A DNA stretch of 9,660 nucleotides, from NCBI GenBank assembly GCA_945903555.1, contig CAMDOJ010000059.1, forward strand, positions 1 through 9,660. The letters run 5' to 3'. The translations under genes and the position numbers were made by a program. Shown here in pieces: positions 1-6,083 of the stretch (position 1 is the first letter of the stretch; every line of letters begins with the position of its first letter). Below the pieces are notes generated by a model. The model saw nothing but the letters and a program-made list of their open reading frames with translations. It searched no databases and was not told the DNA's origin. The stretch comes from Chthoniobacter flavus (GTDB lineage Bacteria > Verrucomicrobiota > Verrucomicrobiia > Chthoniobacterales > Terrimicrobiaceae).

Positions 1-82
1 GCTCGGGTGGCGAAATTGGCAGACGCGCCAGACTTAGGATCTGGTTCCGCAAGGAATGTGGGTTCGAGTCCCACCCCGAGCA
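1..82 (+). tRNA. tRNA-Leu (anticodon UAG)
   Basis: The full cloverleaf can be folded by eye. The acceptor stem is GCTCGGG (1-7) with CCCGAGC (75-81), and A82 is the discriminator. The anticodon stem is CCAGA (28-32) with TCTGG (40-44), around loop CTTAGGA, which places the anticodon TAG at 35-37 and reads CUA and other CUN leucine codons. A type II variable arm, TTCC-GCAA-GGAA (45-56), is typical of leucine tRNAs. The T arm is GTGGG-TTCGAGT-CCCAC (58-74). No CCA is encoded at the 3' end, so it must be added by the CCA-adding enzyme. A T-rich run at 91-97 just downstream may help end transcription. The gene begins at the first base of the window, so its promoter is not visible. Confidence 0.97.
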
Positions 83-99
83 CTTCCCCTCTTTTTTCT

Positions 100-121
100 G
101 ATTTCGACCGCCGCCGAAATC
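100..121. repeat. Short inverted repeat downstream of tRNA-Leu
   Basis: GATTTCG (100-106) is complementary to CGAAATC (115-121), with an 8-base loop. On the + strand the T-run lies before the stem rather than after it, so this is not a standard intrinsic terminator. Its role is unknown. Confidence 0.4.
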
Positions 122-263
122 GCTTTGGTGATTCCAAACTGTCATCCCAGCGGTGACTTTTTCTCAAACTCGAAATTAACACTGCCGCCGGAATGCCCAT
201 GCATGCTGGACTTCCGAAGGGGTCAAGAAAATATCCCCGAAAAGGAGAAATTTTTATCGCCCA

Positions 264-279
264 AAAAAGCTCTTTTTTC
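264..279. repeat. A/T-rich near-palindrome in the candidate unwinding region
   Basis: AAAAAAG (264-270) and CTTTTTT (273-279) are perfect inverted arms with a 2-base spacer. The loop is too short for a good RNA hairpin. It lies inside the A/T-rich stretch upstream of the DnaA boxes and may simply be easily melted DNA. Confidence 0.35.
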
Positions 280-312
280 TTGAGCAAGGGAGCTGAAAAT
301 TTTATTGTGTGA

Positions 313-341
313 ATCCTGTCTCGTTAGCCAACTGACAGGAT
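313..341. repeat. Inverted repeat abutting the DnaA boxes
   Basis: ATCCTGTC (313-320) pairs with GACAGGAT (334-341), and the inner GTT (323-325) pairs with AAC (330-332), giving an 11-pair imperfect hairpin with loop AGCC. The right arm ends on the first base of DnaA box 1. There is no T-run after it, so it does not resemble an intrinsic terminator. It may be a cruciform-forming element of the origin, or the operator of a regulator that competes with DnaA. Confidence 0.5.
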
Positions 342-349
342 GTGTATAA
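341..349 (-). promoter_or_regulatory. DnaA box 1 (TTATACACA)
   Basis: TGTGTATAA on the + strand is the exact reverse complement of a TTATNCACA DnaA box. It overlaps TATAAC (345-350), a -10-like hexamer, so DnaA bound here could block a dnaA promoter. No good -35 element sits at the proper distance. Confidence 0.75.
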
Positions 350-351
350 CT

Positions 352-360
352 TGTGAATAA
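352..360 (-). promoter_or_regulatory. DnaA box 2 (TTATTCACA)
   Basis: TGTGAATAA is an exact TTATNCACA match in the same orientation as box 1 and offset by 11 bases, about one helical turn. Two DnaA molecules could therefore sit side by side on the same face. A third, degraded copy (TGTGAATCC, 309-317) lies 32 bases upstream of box 1 and is much weaker. Confidence 0.75.
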
Positions 361-513
361 CTTTCTACCCCAAATATCAATTTCGTTTTTGCCATGCTTC
401 GGCAGGGATTGTAGAGCGACAACGACATTTGCTAGGAGCGCATCCAGCTTGCACGGATTGCCAAAAGGCGTTCCACTTCTTAACGACACTTCGCATCCCC
501 CGCGTAAATAAAA

Positions 514-1857
514 ATGATCAAATCACAAATCGATAGCTGGGAACAAATTTCCAAACGGATCCGCGATAGAGTGAGCTCCGATGGGTTCGACCGTTGGTTT
601 TCTGGCGTCCGAATCGCAGCGCTGTCCAGCGACACGGTAACATTGTGTGTTCCCAATCCGATTCACCAATTTTTCATCGAGAGCAACTATCTTCCGATCG
701 TGAAGGAATCTGTCCAAGCGACCTTGCCCGGTGTAACCAACGTGGAATTCACGTCTTCGAACGAGGTGGAGATCTCGCCTCGTCCAGCGGCGACGACCCC
801 CAAGGCTCCAAGAGAGAAAGCTCCTGCCACGTTGGCTGGAGCGATGAATCCGCGAAATACTTTTGAGGCATTCGTAGTGGGCTCGAATAACGAGTTCGCC
901 CACTCGGCCGCCTTGGCGGTGGCGAAGTCGCCAGCGACGACCTACAATCCGCTTTTCATTTATGGTGTGAGCGGATTGGGCAAGACCCATCTGCTCCATG
1001 CGATCGGTCACCAGGTGCAGGCAACCAACAAGTCAGCCAAGATCGTTTACCTTTCCAGCGAACAATTTACAAACGAGTTCATTGACGCCATCCAGCACGC
1101 CACACTCGTCAAATTCCGCAAAAAATACCGTCAGGCCGACGTCCTTCTTATTGACGACATCCAATTTTTTGCGGGTAAGGAACGTTCGCAAGAAGAGTTT
1201 TTCCACACGTTCAACGCTCTCCATGACGGCCATAAGCAGATCATTCTTTCGAGCGACCGCCCGGCGAGTGAGATTGAAAAGCTCGAGCATCGCTTGGTCT
1301 CCCGATTCGAGTGGGGGATGACGGCCGAAATCCAACCACCGGATACCGAGACACGCATCGCGATTCTGCGAAGCAAGGCCGAAGGCCTTAATCTCAAGCT
1401 GGAGCCTTGGATCATTGAATTTCTTGCGGACAAAATCCGCAACAATGTTCGTCGCCTCGAAGGGGCTCTCATGCGTGTGGCCTCCTATACATCCCTGAGC
1501 GATAAACCCATCACTCAAGAGGCTATCGAGAATCTCTTGCGGGACATTTTCCAGGAGCAAGCGCGCAAGACCATCACGATCGATGCGATTCAACGCCGCG
1601 TGGCTGAGCACTTCGATGTGCGGTTAGCGGATATGACCAGCAAACGTCGGCAAGCCAACATCGCCTTCCCTCGACAGATCGCCATGTTTCTCTCCCGCCA
1701 GCATACAAGTTCTTCGCTCTGCGATATCGGAGATGCCTTCGGCGGAAAAGATCACGGCACGGTCATCCACGCCTGCAAACTCGTGAAAAAGCGGATGGAA
1801 GCAGACGAGAAGACTCGTCAGATCGTCGGCATGCTCGACAGTAAGCTTCAACGCTGA
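514..1857 (+). CDS. dnaA: Chromosomal replication initiator DnaA
   Basis: DnaA is the AAA+ ATPase that binds DnaA boxes, melts the origin and loads the replicative helicase. The 447-aa product has the usual length and all four domains: N-terminal partner-binding domain (about 1-85), Pro/Ala/Lys-rich linker (about 86-112), AAA+ core (about 113-340) and DNA-binding domain IV (about 350-447). Visible motifs are Walker A GVSGLGKTH (151-159), Walker B LLIDDIQF (211-218), sensor 1 SSDRP (246-250), the arginine-finger region RLVSRFEWG (260-268), sensor 2 NNVRRLEGAL (310-319), and the domain IV signature GGKDHGTVIHA (410-420). The usual DH(T/S/A)TV contact loop reads DHGTV here. The ATG at 514 gives the standard short N-terminus, but no Shine-Dalgarno site precedes it (only GTAAATAAAA). 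Two DnaA boxes upstream suggest autoregulation. It probably heads an operon with the next three genes. Confidence 0.97.
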   Translation: MIKSQIDSWEQISKRIRDRVSSDGFDRWFSGVRIAALSSDTVTLCVPNPIHQFFIESNYLPIVKESVQATLPGVTNVEFTSSNEVEISPRPAATTPKAPREKAPATLAGAMNPRNTFEAFVVGSNNEFAHSAALAVAKSPATTYNPLFIYGVSGLGKTHLLHAIGHQVQATNKSAKIVYLSSEQFTNEFIDAIQHATLVKFRKKYRQADVLLIDDIQFFAGKERSQEEFFHTFNALHDGHKQIILSSDRPASEIEKLEHRLVSRFEWGMTAEIQPPDTETRIAILRSKAEGLNLKLEPWIIEFLADKIRNNVRRLEGALMRVASYTSLSDKPITQEAIENLLRDIFQEQARKTITIDAIQRRVAEHFDVRLADMTSKRRQANIAFPRQIAMFLSRQHTSSSLCDIGDAFGGKDHGTVIHACKLVKKRMEADEKTRQIVGMLDSKLQR

Positions 1858-1883
1858 TTGGTGTGCCCGATCCCGCTAGAGTA

Positions 1884-2423
1884 ATGGACATAGTTTACTT
1901 TGACCTTGAGACCCAGCGGACCGCGAATGACGTAGGCGGTTGGGACAAAAAGCACGAGATGGGAATGTCCGTTGGTGTGACCTACAGCACGAAAGATGAG
2001 CGTTATGAGATTTTTGGCGAAAACCAAGCCGACGCCCTTATTAAGCGTCTTCAGCGCGCTGATCTGGTCGTCGGTTACAACGTGATTCGCTTCGATTATG
2101 AAGTTCTCATGGGCTACACGATCCTCTCGCTTCCCGATGCCTTGGTGACTCTCGATCTTTTGGTGGAAATAGAAAAATCCGCGGGCCATCGCCTCAAACT
2201 CGACGATGTTGCCATGGGCACACTCGGCGTAGGCAAAACCGCGGAGGGTCTGGAGGCCATACGCTGGTGGCGTGAAGGCAAAATGCTCGAGATCGCAAAA
2301 TACTGCTGCTTTGACGTCAAGGTCACACGGATGGTCCACGAATACGGTGCCCAGAATAAAGAGATTTTCTACCATGACCGATTCGGCCGCAAGCAACGTC
2401 TGGAGATCAACTGGCGCTCATGA
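1884..2423 (+). CDS. RNase H-like / DEDDy 3'-5' exonuclease family protein
   Basis: This 179-aa protein has the exonuclease core of the ribonuclease H-like superfamily, similar to YprB-type and family B polymerase proofreading domains. Visible motifs are Exo I FDLET (D7, E9), Exo II N66 followed by F70-D71, and Exo III Y140-x3-D144. Together they make a complete DEDDy metal-binding set, so the enzyme is probably active on DNA or RNA ends. A conserved LDDVAMGTLG segment lies at 106-115. The protein is just the nuclease domain, with no helicase or polymerase attached. The ATG at 1884 was preferred to the in-frame GTG at 1863 because it puts the first beta strand right at the N-terminus. It follows dnaA by 26 bases and overlaps the next gene by ATGA. 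Its true substrate is unknown; a role in replication or repair is an inference from context. Confidence 0.82.
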   Translation: MDIVYFDLETQRTANDVGGWDKKHEMGMSVGVTYSTKDERYEIFGENQADALIKRLQRADLVVGYNVIRFDYEVLMGYTILSLPDALVTLDLLVEIEKSAGHRLKLDDVAMGTLGVGKTAEGLEAIRWWREGKMLEIAKYCCFDVKVTRMVHEYGAQNKEIFYHDRFGRKQRLEINWRS

Positions 2424-3694
2424 TTCAAGCGCTCAAAGTCCCCAAAAATATCTGGTATCTGTATTGGATCGACCTTGAGGAATCCGTTCCCGCGCCAGTG
2501 GGGAAGGATTGGTTTATCCCCACGCTGGTCGTCATCTGCGACCGCACAGGCACTCCCGTCGCCCCGCCAGAGATCATGGAGGAACTCGATCAGGCGCGAA
2601 TCGAGACCACGCTCTACAAGATTTTCGACAAAACCCCGCCGCCAGATCACCTCGCGATCCCCGAAAGCCCCGATTGGGATCACGAAGCCTGGAAAGAATT
2701 CTCCACCGAATGCAAATTGGAAATCCGCTTTCAAGCTGGTGATAAAAGTGCGCCCGATGATCTCAAGCATGTCACTCGTATGGTAGTATTGCAGGCCGAC
2801 CGCGGAGACAACCCACCCCCCTCACCTCGCGAAGTCGCATGGGGCCTCACTCGTACTGCCCTACGGGTCCGCTCGCAATCCAAGCGACTAAGCCTTTTGA
2901 ATCTCGCTCTGGCGAAGGATCCCGACTGCTCGGTGGCGAGGATCGAATTGGCTGACATGGAATTTCAAAGTGCGAATTGGAAAGCGTGTCGCGAGGCTTA
3001 CGAAGAGATCATCCAGCGTGAAGGAGAGCGGCGCAACGATCCCTCGACACTTTGGTGGATCGATAAAGACACACGTCCTTACTTGAGGGCCATCTATGGC
3101 CGAGCCATGACGGATTGGCATCTCTCGCGATTCGCTGAGGCCGCGACTGGGCTGGAGGACCTTCTGATTTGCAATCCCTCAGACAACCAAGGAACCCGAT
3201 TTTTGATTCCCATGCTTCACCTTTTGGCGGAGTCGCCGGAAAAAGCCTCCCTCTATTTCAAAAATTACGCGGAGACCTATCCGCGCGATTTCAAGGAACC
3301 CTCGTTCCTTTTTGGATGGGCTATCACCGCCTCACTCGAGGGACAGGAGGCCTTGGCTCGCGAGAAATACATCGAGGGTACCCTTCGCAATATTTACATC
3401 GCGCCGATGCTTCTGGAGTTGGATGAACCCTCTCGCAGCACGTGGTTCCCAGGCGATCGAGCCGAACCGAACTACGCTTCGGAATTCACGCAGAGCTACG
3501 CGTTGCTCTGGGATCGGGAACCAGGAGCACTGCGCATCCTTCGCGAGGTCTATCAAGAAATACTACCACGCTTAGCGAAGATCGTGCAGCACCGCGAGAT
3601 GATGACGGATTTTCAGGATCAACGATACGAACCTGACTTCAAAGCGAAGTGGCAAGATTTCGTCACCGAGGAGGAGCGCCTCACTGCGCCTTGA
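2420..3694 (+). CDS. TPR-repeat protein of unknown function
   Basis: I do not recognise a named family. The 424-aa product has no signal peptide or membrane segment and is probably cytoplasmic. Residues 1-125 form an alpha/beta region rich in Trp, Pro and acidic residues (for example YWIDLEE at 15-21 and WDHEAWKEF at 86-94). Residues about 155-200 and 219-268 carry helix pairs of tetratricopeptide type, including NPSDNQGTRFL (252-262), a phrase typical of TPR proteins resembling the ST7 family. A further helical stretch at 290-335 looks like another degenerate repeat, and the C-terminus is charged. It is therefore probably a protein-interaction scaffold. The start overlaps the stop of the nuclease gene (ATGA, 2420-2423), and the end overlaps the methyltransferase start, so the three genes are probably translationally coupled. 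Partners are unknown. Confidence 0.8.
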   Translation: MIQALKVPKNIWYLYWIDLEESVPAPVGKDWFIPTLVVICDRTGTPVAPPEIMEELDQARIETTLYKIFDKTPPPDHLAIPESPDWDHEAWKEFSTECKLEIRFQAGDKSAPDDLKHVTRMVVLQADRGDNPPPSPREVAWGLTRTALRVRSQSKRLSLLNLALAKDPDCSVARIELADMEFQSANWKACREAYEEIIQREGERRNDPSTLWWIDKDTRPYLRAIYGRAMTDWHLSRFAEAATGLEDLLICNPSDNQGTRFLIPMLHLLAESPEKASLYFKNYAETYPRDFKEPSFLFGWAITASLEGQEALAREKYIEGTLRNIYIAPMLLELDEPSRSTWFPGDRAEPNYASEFTQSYALLWDREPGALRILREVYQEILPRLAKIVQHREMMTDFQDQRYEPDFKAKWQDFVTEEERLTAP

Positions 3695-4680
3695 GCAACG
3701 CCGGGGCATACCTGCTCGATTTGCAGGAGAAACTCGGCGGCACAGTGTCGGCGGAGCGCTTCATGCAAGAGGCCCTCTACCATCCCTCATTCGGATACTA
3801 TAGTTCCCGGATTCGCACCGTCGGCCGCCGTGGCGACTTCTCAACCTGGGCGACACTCGACTCCTCGCTATCACTCGGAGTAGCGGCTTGGATCAAAAAA
3901 GAAAACCCACGGCATGTGATCGAGATTGGTGCTGGAAACGGCGAACTCGCCAAGGACATCCTTTGCCGCCTTGGCTGGTGGACACGATTGCGCACGACCT
4001 ACCACATTGTCGAAATCTCCGCCCCACTACGCGCGAAGCAAATGGAACACCTTCGTGGATTAAGTGTCGTCTGGCATGACAGCGTGGAAGCCGGGCTCCA
4101 GGCAACAAATGGACACGCCCACATCTTCTCGAACGAACTCCCCGACGCCTTCCCTTGTCACATTTTTCAGAAAACAGAGCATGGCTGGATGGAGCTCCAT
4201 CTCCGTATCGCGGATGGAAGAATCTCGGAGCAACTCGTCACCGCCACTCTCCCGGAATCGAGTGTTTTTGACCATCCCCATCCAATTGGTCAGCGGGTCG
4301 AGATCCACCAAAGCTATCGCCGCTGGCAGGAAGCCTGGGCCCCGCATTGGATGTCGGGGGCCATTTTCACGATTGATTATGGTGACCTGTCGCAGACGCT
4401 TTATCATCGACGACCTGCAGGCTCACTACGTGGATACGCTGTCCAGCAACGCCTAAGCGGCAACGATGTTTTTCAAAACCCCGGCTTCTGCGACATGACC
4501 GCGGACGTGAATTTCACTGACCTCGAAAAATGGGGGACCGATCTGGGATGGTCTACCGAGACCAGCAGTACGCTCCTCGCCTTTTTGAAAGAACAAGGGG
4601 CTGCTGGATTACTCCCCATGCATTTCCTCGAGGCGGGCGAAGCCTTTCGCGTCCTCATTCAACGTCGCCCCAGTAAATGA
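3691..4680 (+). CDS. MidA/NDUFAF7-family SAM-dependent methyltransferase
   Basis: Members of this family (COG1565) are class I methyltransferases. The eukaryotic homologue NDUFAF7 methylates an arginine of a respiratory complex I subunit; the bacterial substrate is generally unknown. The 329-aa product shows the family landmarks: FMQEALYHPSFGYYS (24-38), SAM-binding loop IEIGAGNGEL (77-86), SNELPDAFPCH (147-157), IDYG (228-231), GSLRGY (244-249) and QNPGFCDMTADVNF (262-275). There is no ATG start. The TTG at 3691 overlaps the previous stop as TTGA, with a purine-rich GAGGAGGAG (3668-3676) 14 bases upstream. A GTG at 3649 would add 14 residues and overlap the previous gene by 46 bases. The function is firm at family level. 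Its position just before ATP synthase genes hints at a respiratory link, but that is only inference. Confidence 0.87.
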   Translation: MSNAGAYLLDLQEKLGGTVSAERFMQEALYHPSFGYYSSRIRTVGRRGDFSTWATLDSSLSLGVAAWIKKENPRHVIEIGAGNGELAKDILCRLGWWTRLRTTYHIVEISAPLRAKQMEHLRGLSVVWHDSVEAGLQATNGHAHIFSNELPDAFPCHIFQKTEHGWMELHLRIADGRISEQLVTATLPESSVFDHPHPIGQRVEIHQSYRRWQEAWAPHWMSGAIFTIDYGDLSQTLYHRRPAGSLRGYAVQQRLSGNDVFQNPGFCDMTADVNFTDLEKWGTDLGWSTETSSTLLAFLKEQGAAGLLPMHFLEAGEAFRVLIQRRPSK

Positions 4681-4830
4681 CCCTCCGTTCAGATGCGATT
4701 ATTGTCTTTTGAGTTGCGTTCGTTCTCCATTGTGATATGAAATTTGCCTCCGCAACCTATAGATAATCTGACAATCCTACTTTCAGGTCATTTCATATAG
4801 GGGAAGAAATCCATTTTTTGACAAAGTTTC
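4681..4830 (+). promoter_or_regulatory. Leader of the atp operon with long-spaced inverted repeat
   Basis: These 150 bases separate midA from atpB and probably contain the atp promoter. ATATGAAAT (4735-4743) is exactly complementary to ATTTCATAT (4790-4798), with 46 bases between the arms. GATAAT (4762-4767) inside it is -10-like but has no good -35 partner, and TTGCGT-N16-TATGAA (4714-4741) is another weak candidate. I see no intrinsic terminator for midA and no Shine-Dalgarno site next to the atpB ATG. No atpI gene lies here. Confidence 0.45.
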
Positions 4831-5691
4831 ATGCTTTCCATTTATTTTATCGCTTCTGCACTTTCGCTCGATGCTCCATCCATTTTTACGGACGAGAAAG
4901 GAATCCCCTTCTTTGATTGGTTTTCTAATTCGATTTTCGTAAGTTCTATTGTGGCTGGTTTGATCATTTGGTTTGCACGAAAAGCAACCCGTCAAATGAC
5001 GATCGTGCCAGGTCCGACTCAAAACTTCTTTGAGGCTCTTGTTCACGGACTCTATGAGATGCTCGAAGGAATCGTCGGCACACACATGATCGCTCGAGTG
5101 TTTTCCCTTCTTTCGACTCTTTTCATATTCATTATCGTATCAAACTGGTTTGGGCTTCTTCCTGGCGTAGGCTCCATTGGTTGGGGGCACATGGGCGTAC
5201 ATGGTTTTGAGGTTTCAGCCCCTCTCCTCCGTCCCGCCACCGCCGATCTCAACATGACGCTCGCGATGTCAGCTGTGTTCATGGTGTTTTGGCTTTACTG
5301 GTCACTCACCGAAGTGGGAGTGAAGAATTTCTTTGTCCACATTTTTGGAGTTAAAGGCGGTCTGTCGGGTATTATGGCATTGGTATTAATCCCGATCTTT
5401 CTATTTGTAGGCCTCATTGAAATCATTTCCATGGCCTTTCGCCCTGTTTCCTTGTCATTACGTCTATTTGGAAATGTGTTTGCCGGTGAAACCCTCCTCA
5501 CATCCATGATCACTCTAGGAAAGCAATTACAGCTTCCCGATTGGGCAAGTTATTTGATGTCCGTATCAATCCCTATCCCATTTTACTTTCTAGAACTTCT
5601 TGTTGGCCTCCTTCAGGCCGCTGTATTCATGCTCCTTTGCGCAGTTTACATCCAGCTTTCCACCTCTCATGACGAGGAAGAGAGCCACTAA
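4831..5691 (+). CDS. atpB: F1F0 ATP synthase subunit a
   Basis: Subunit a is the membrane stator half-channel that passes protons to and from the c-ring. The 286-aa product has several hydrophobic helices (about 35-50, 88-110, 142-162, 180-202, 216-230, 246-276). The essential arginine lies in SLSLRLFGN as R211, equivalent to E. coli aR210. The C-terminal helix carries FLELLVGLLQAAVF (253-266), including the conserved Gln262. The N-terminus (MLSIYFIASALSL) is hydrophobic and could be a cleaved or retained leader. The ATG at 4831 is the only in-frame Met before the first conserved helix. There is no Shine-Dalgarno site. It is the first gene of the atpBEFHAG series, and the usual small assembly gene atpI is not upstream of it. 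Confidence 0.97.
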   Translation: MLSIYFIASALSLDAPSIFTDEKGIPFFDWFSNSIFVSSIVAGLIIWFARKATRQMTIVPGPTQNFFEALVHGLYEMLEGIVGTHMIARVFSLLSTLFIFIIVSNWFGLLPGVGSIGWGHMGVHGFEVSAPLLRPATADLNMTLAMSAVFMVFWLYWSLTEVGVKNFFVHIFGVKGGLSGIMALVLIPIFLFVGLIEIISMAFRPVSLSLRLFGNVFAGETLLTSMITLGKQLQLPDWASYLMSVSIPIPFYFLELLVGLLQAAVFMLLCAVYIQLSTSHDEEESH

Positions 5692-5694
5692 CCC

Positions 5695-5737
5695 TTTTTC
5701 TGGCGGGACCGTGGCATGACTGCGGGCGCTAGAAAAA
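5695..5737 (+). other. RNA hairpin in the atpB-atpE spacer
   Basis: TTTTTCTGGCG (5695-5705) pairs with CGCTAGAAAAA (5727-5737), 11 pairs with one G-U. An inner stem, CCGTGG (5709-5714) with CTGCGG (5720-5725), stacks on it. The two inner wobbles also pair only as RNA on this strand, which favours an mRNA role. The atpE ATG follows 19 bases later behind an A-rich unstructured tract. There is no U-run, so it is more likely a processing or stability element than a terminator. Confidence 0.6.
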
Positions 5738-5756
5738 AAACCAAACCAAAAAAATA

Positions 5757-5999
5757 ATGTTACCACAACTCATCGCAGAAGCCGCTTCAGTTGCAGGCGG
5801 GATCACAGGAAGTTTCACACTCGGATTAGCCGGCGCAGGAGCTGGCATCGGCATCGGTCTTATCGGATTCGGCGCCGTATCCGCAGTGGGTCGCAACCCT
5901 GGCGCTTTCGGAAAAGTGATGACTCTTGGCATTATCGGCATGGCTCTCGCAGAGGCTATTGCCATTTACGCCCTGATTCTCGCCTTCCAAGGACGTTAA
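5757..5999 (+). CDS. atpE: F1F0 ATP synthase subunit c
   Basis: Subunit c forms the rotating membrane ring that carries ions. The 80-aa product is a standard two-helix hairpin. The first helix has the glycine series G26-x-G28-x-G30-x-G32-x-G34, the polar loop is R46-N47-P48, and the ion-binding carboxylate is E66 in GMALAEAIAIYALI (61-74). Sodium-type c subunits have a Gln in helix 1 and a Ser right after the carboxylate; the matching positions here look like Ile33 and Ala67, so proton coupling is inferred. The ATG at 5757 has no Shine-Dalgarno site and is preceded by an A-rich tract (5731-5756) that may favour ribosome loading. Hairpins lie on both sides of the gene, suggesting separate control for the subunit needed in many copies per complex. 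Confidence 0.97.
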   Translation: MLPQLIAEAASVAGGITGSFTLGLAGAGAGIGIGLIGFGAVSAVGRNPGAFGKVMTLGIIGMALAEAIAIYALILAFQGR

Positions 6000-6005
6000 T
6001 CAAAT

Positions 6006-6052
6006 TGCATCTGAGGCCGGATAGGTGCAAACCCTTCCGGCTTCAGATTGCA
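6006..6052 (+). other. RNA hairpin in the atpE-atpF spacer
   Basis: TCTGAGGCCGG (6010-6020) pairs with CCGGCTTCAGA (6037-6047), 11 pairs with one G-U. TGCA (6006-6009) with TGCA (6049-6052) extends it past a single bulged T. The loop is 16 bases. It begins 7 bases after the atpE stop and ends 31 bases before the atpF ATG. No U-run follows. A role in protecting the atpE message or slowing passage into atpF is plausible. Confidence 0.6.
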
Positions 6053-6083
6053 CAATCGTGACCAATCTCAATCACCAATCAAA

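Larger units (their letters stand above)
83..513. other. Gene-free region upstream of dnaA; candidate oriC / dnaA control region
   Basis: About 430 bases hold no convincing gene. Three parts can be seen. (1) 83-240 has a T-run after the tRNA and a short inverted repeat (100-106/115-121), otherwise nothing recognisable. (2) 242-312 is rich in A/T runs and could serve as an unwinding element. (3) 313-360 has an inverted repeat followed by two exact DnaA boxes in the same orientation. Both boxes, read on the - strand, point toward the A/T-rich tract, the arrangement expected when DnaA loaded on boxes extends into a melting region. Origins beside dnaA are common in bacteria. Two boxes are few for an origin, so this may only be the autoregulated dnaA promoter. 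No GC-skew test was possible here. Confidence 0.5.

Noticed and set aside
264..279. AAAAAAG/CTTTTTT palindrome as an intrinsic terminator
   Set aside because: A 2-base loop cannot form a proper hairpin and the stem has almost no G/C pairs; better seen as an A/T-rich element.
56..283. 75-codon frame beginning inside the tRNA-Leu gene
   Set aside because: It starts within a complete tRNA and encodes a low-complexity sequence with no family resemblance.
223..489. 88-codon frame on the - strand opposite the dnaA upstream region
   Set aside because: It overlaps the DnaA boxes and A/T runs, has no recognisable domain and no start signals; most likely chance.
4818..4846. TTGACA (4818-4823) with a 17-base spacer to TTTATT (4841-4846), a good-looking promoter
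   Set aside because: The predicted transcript would start inside atpB, after its only usable ATG, and no later in-frame start exists before the first conserved helix. Chance match unless atpB starts elsewhere.
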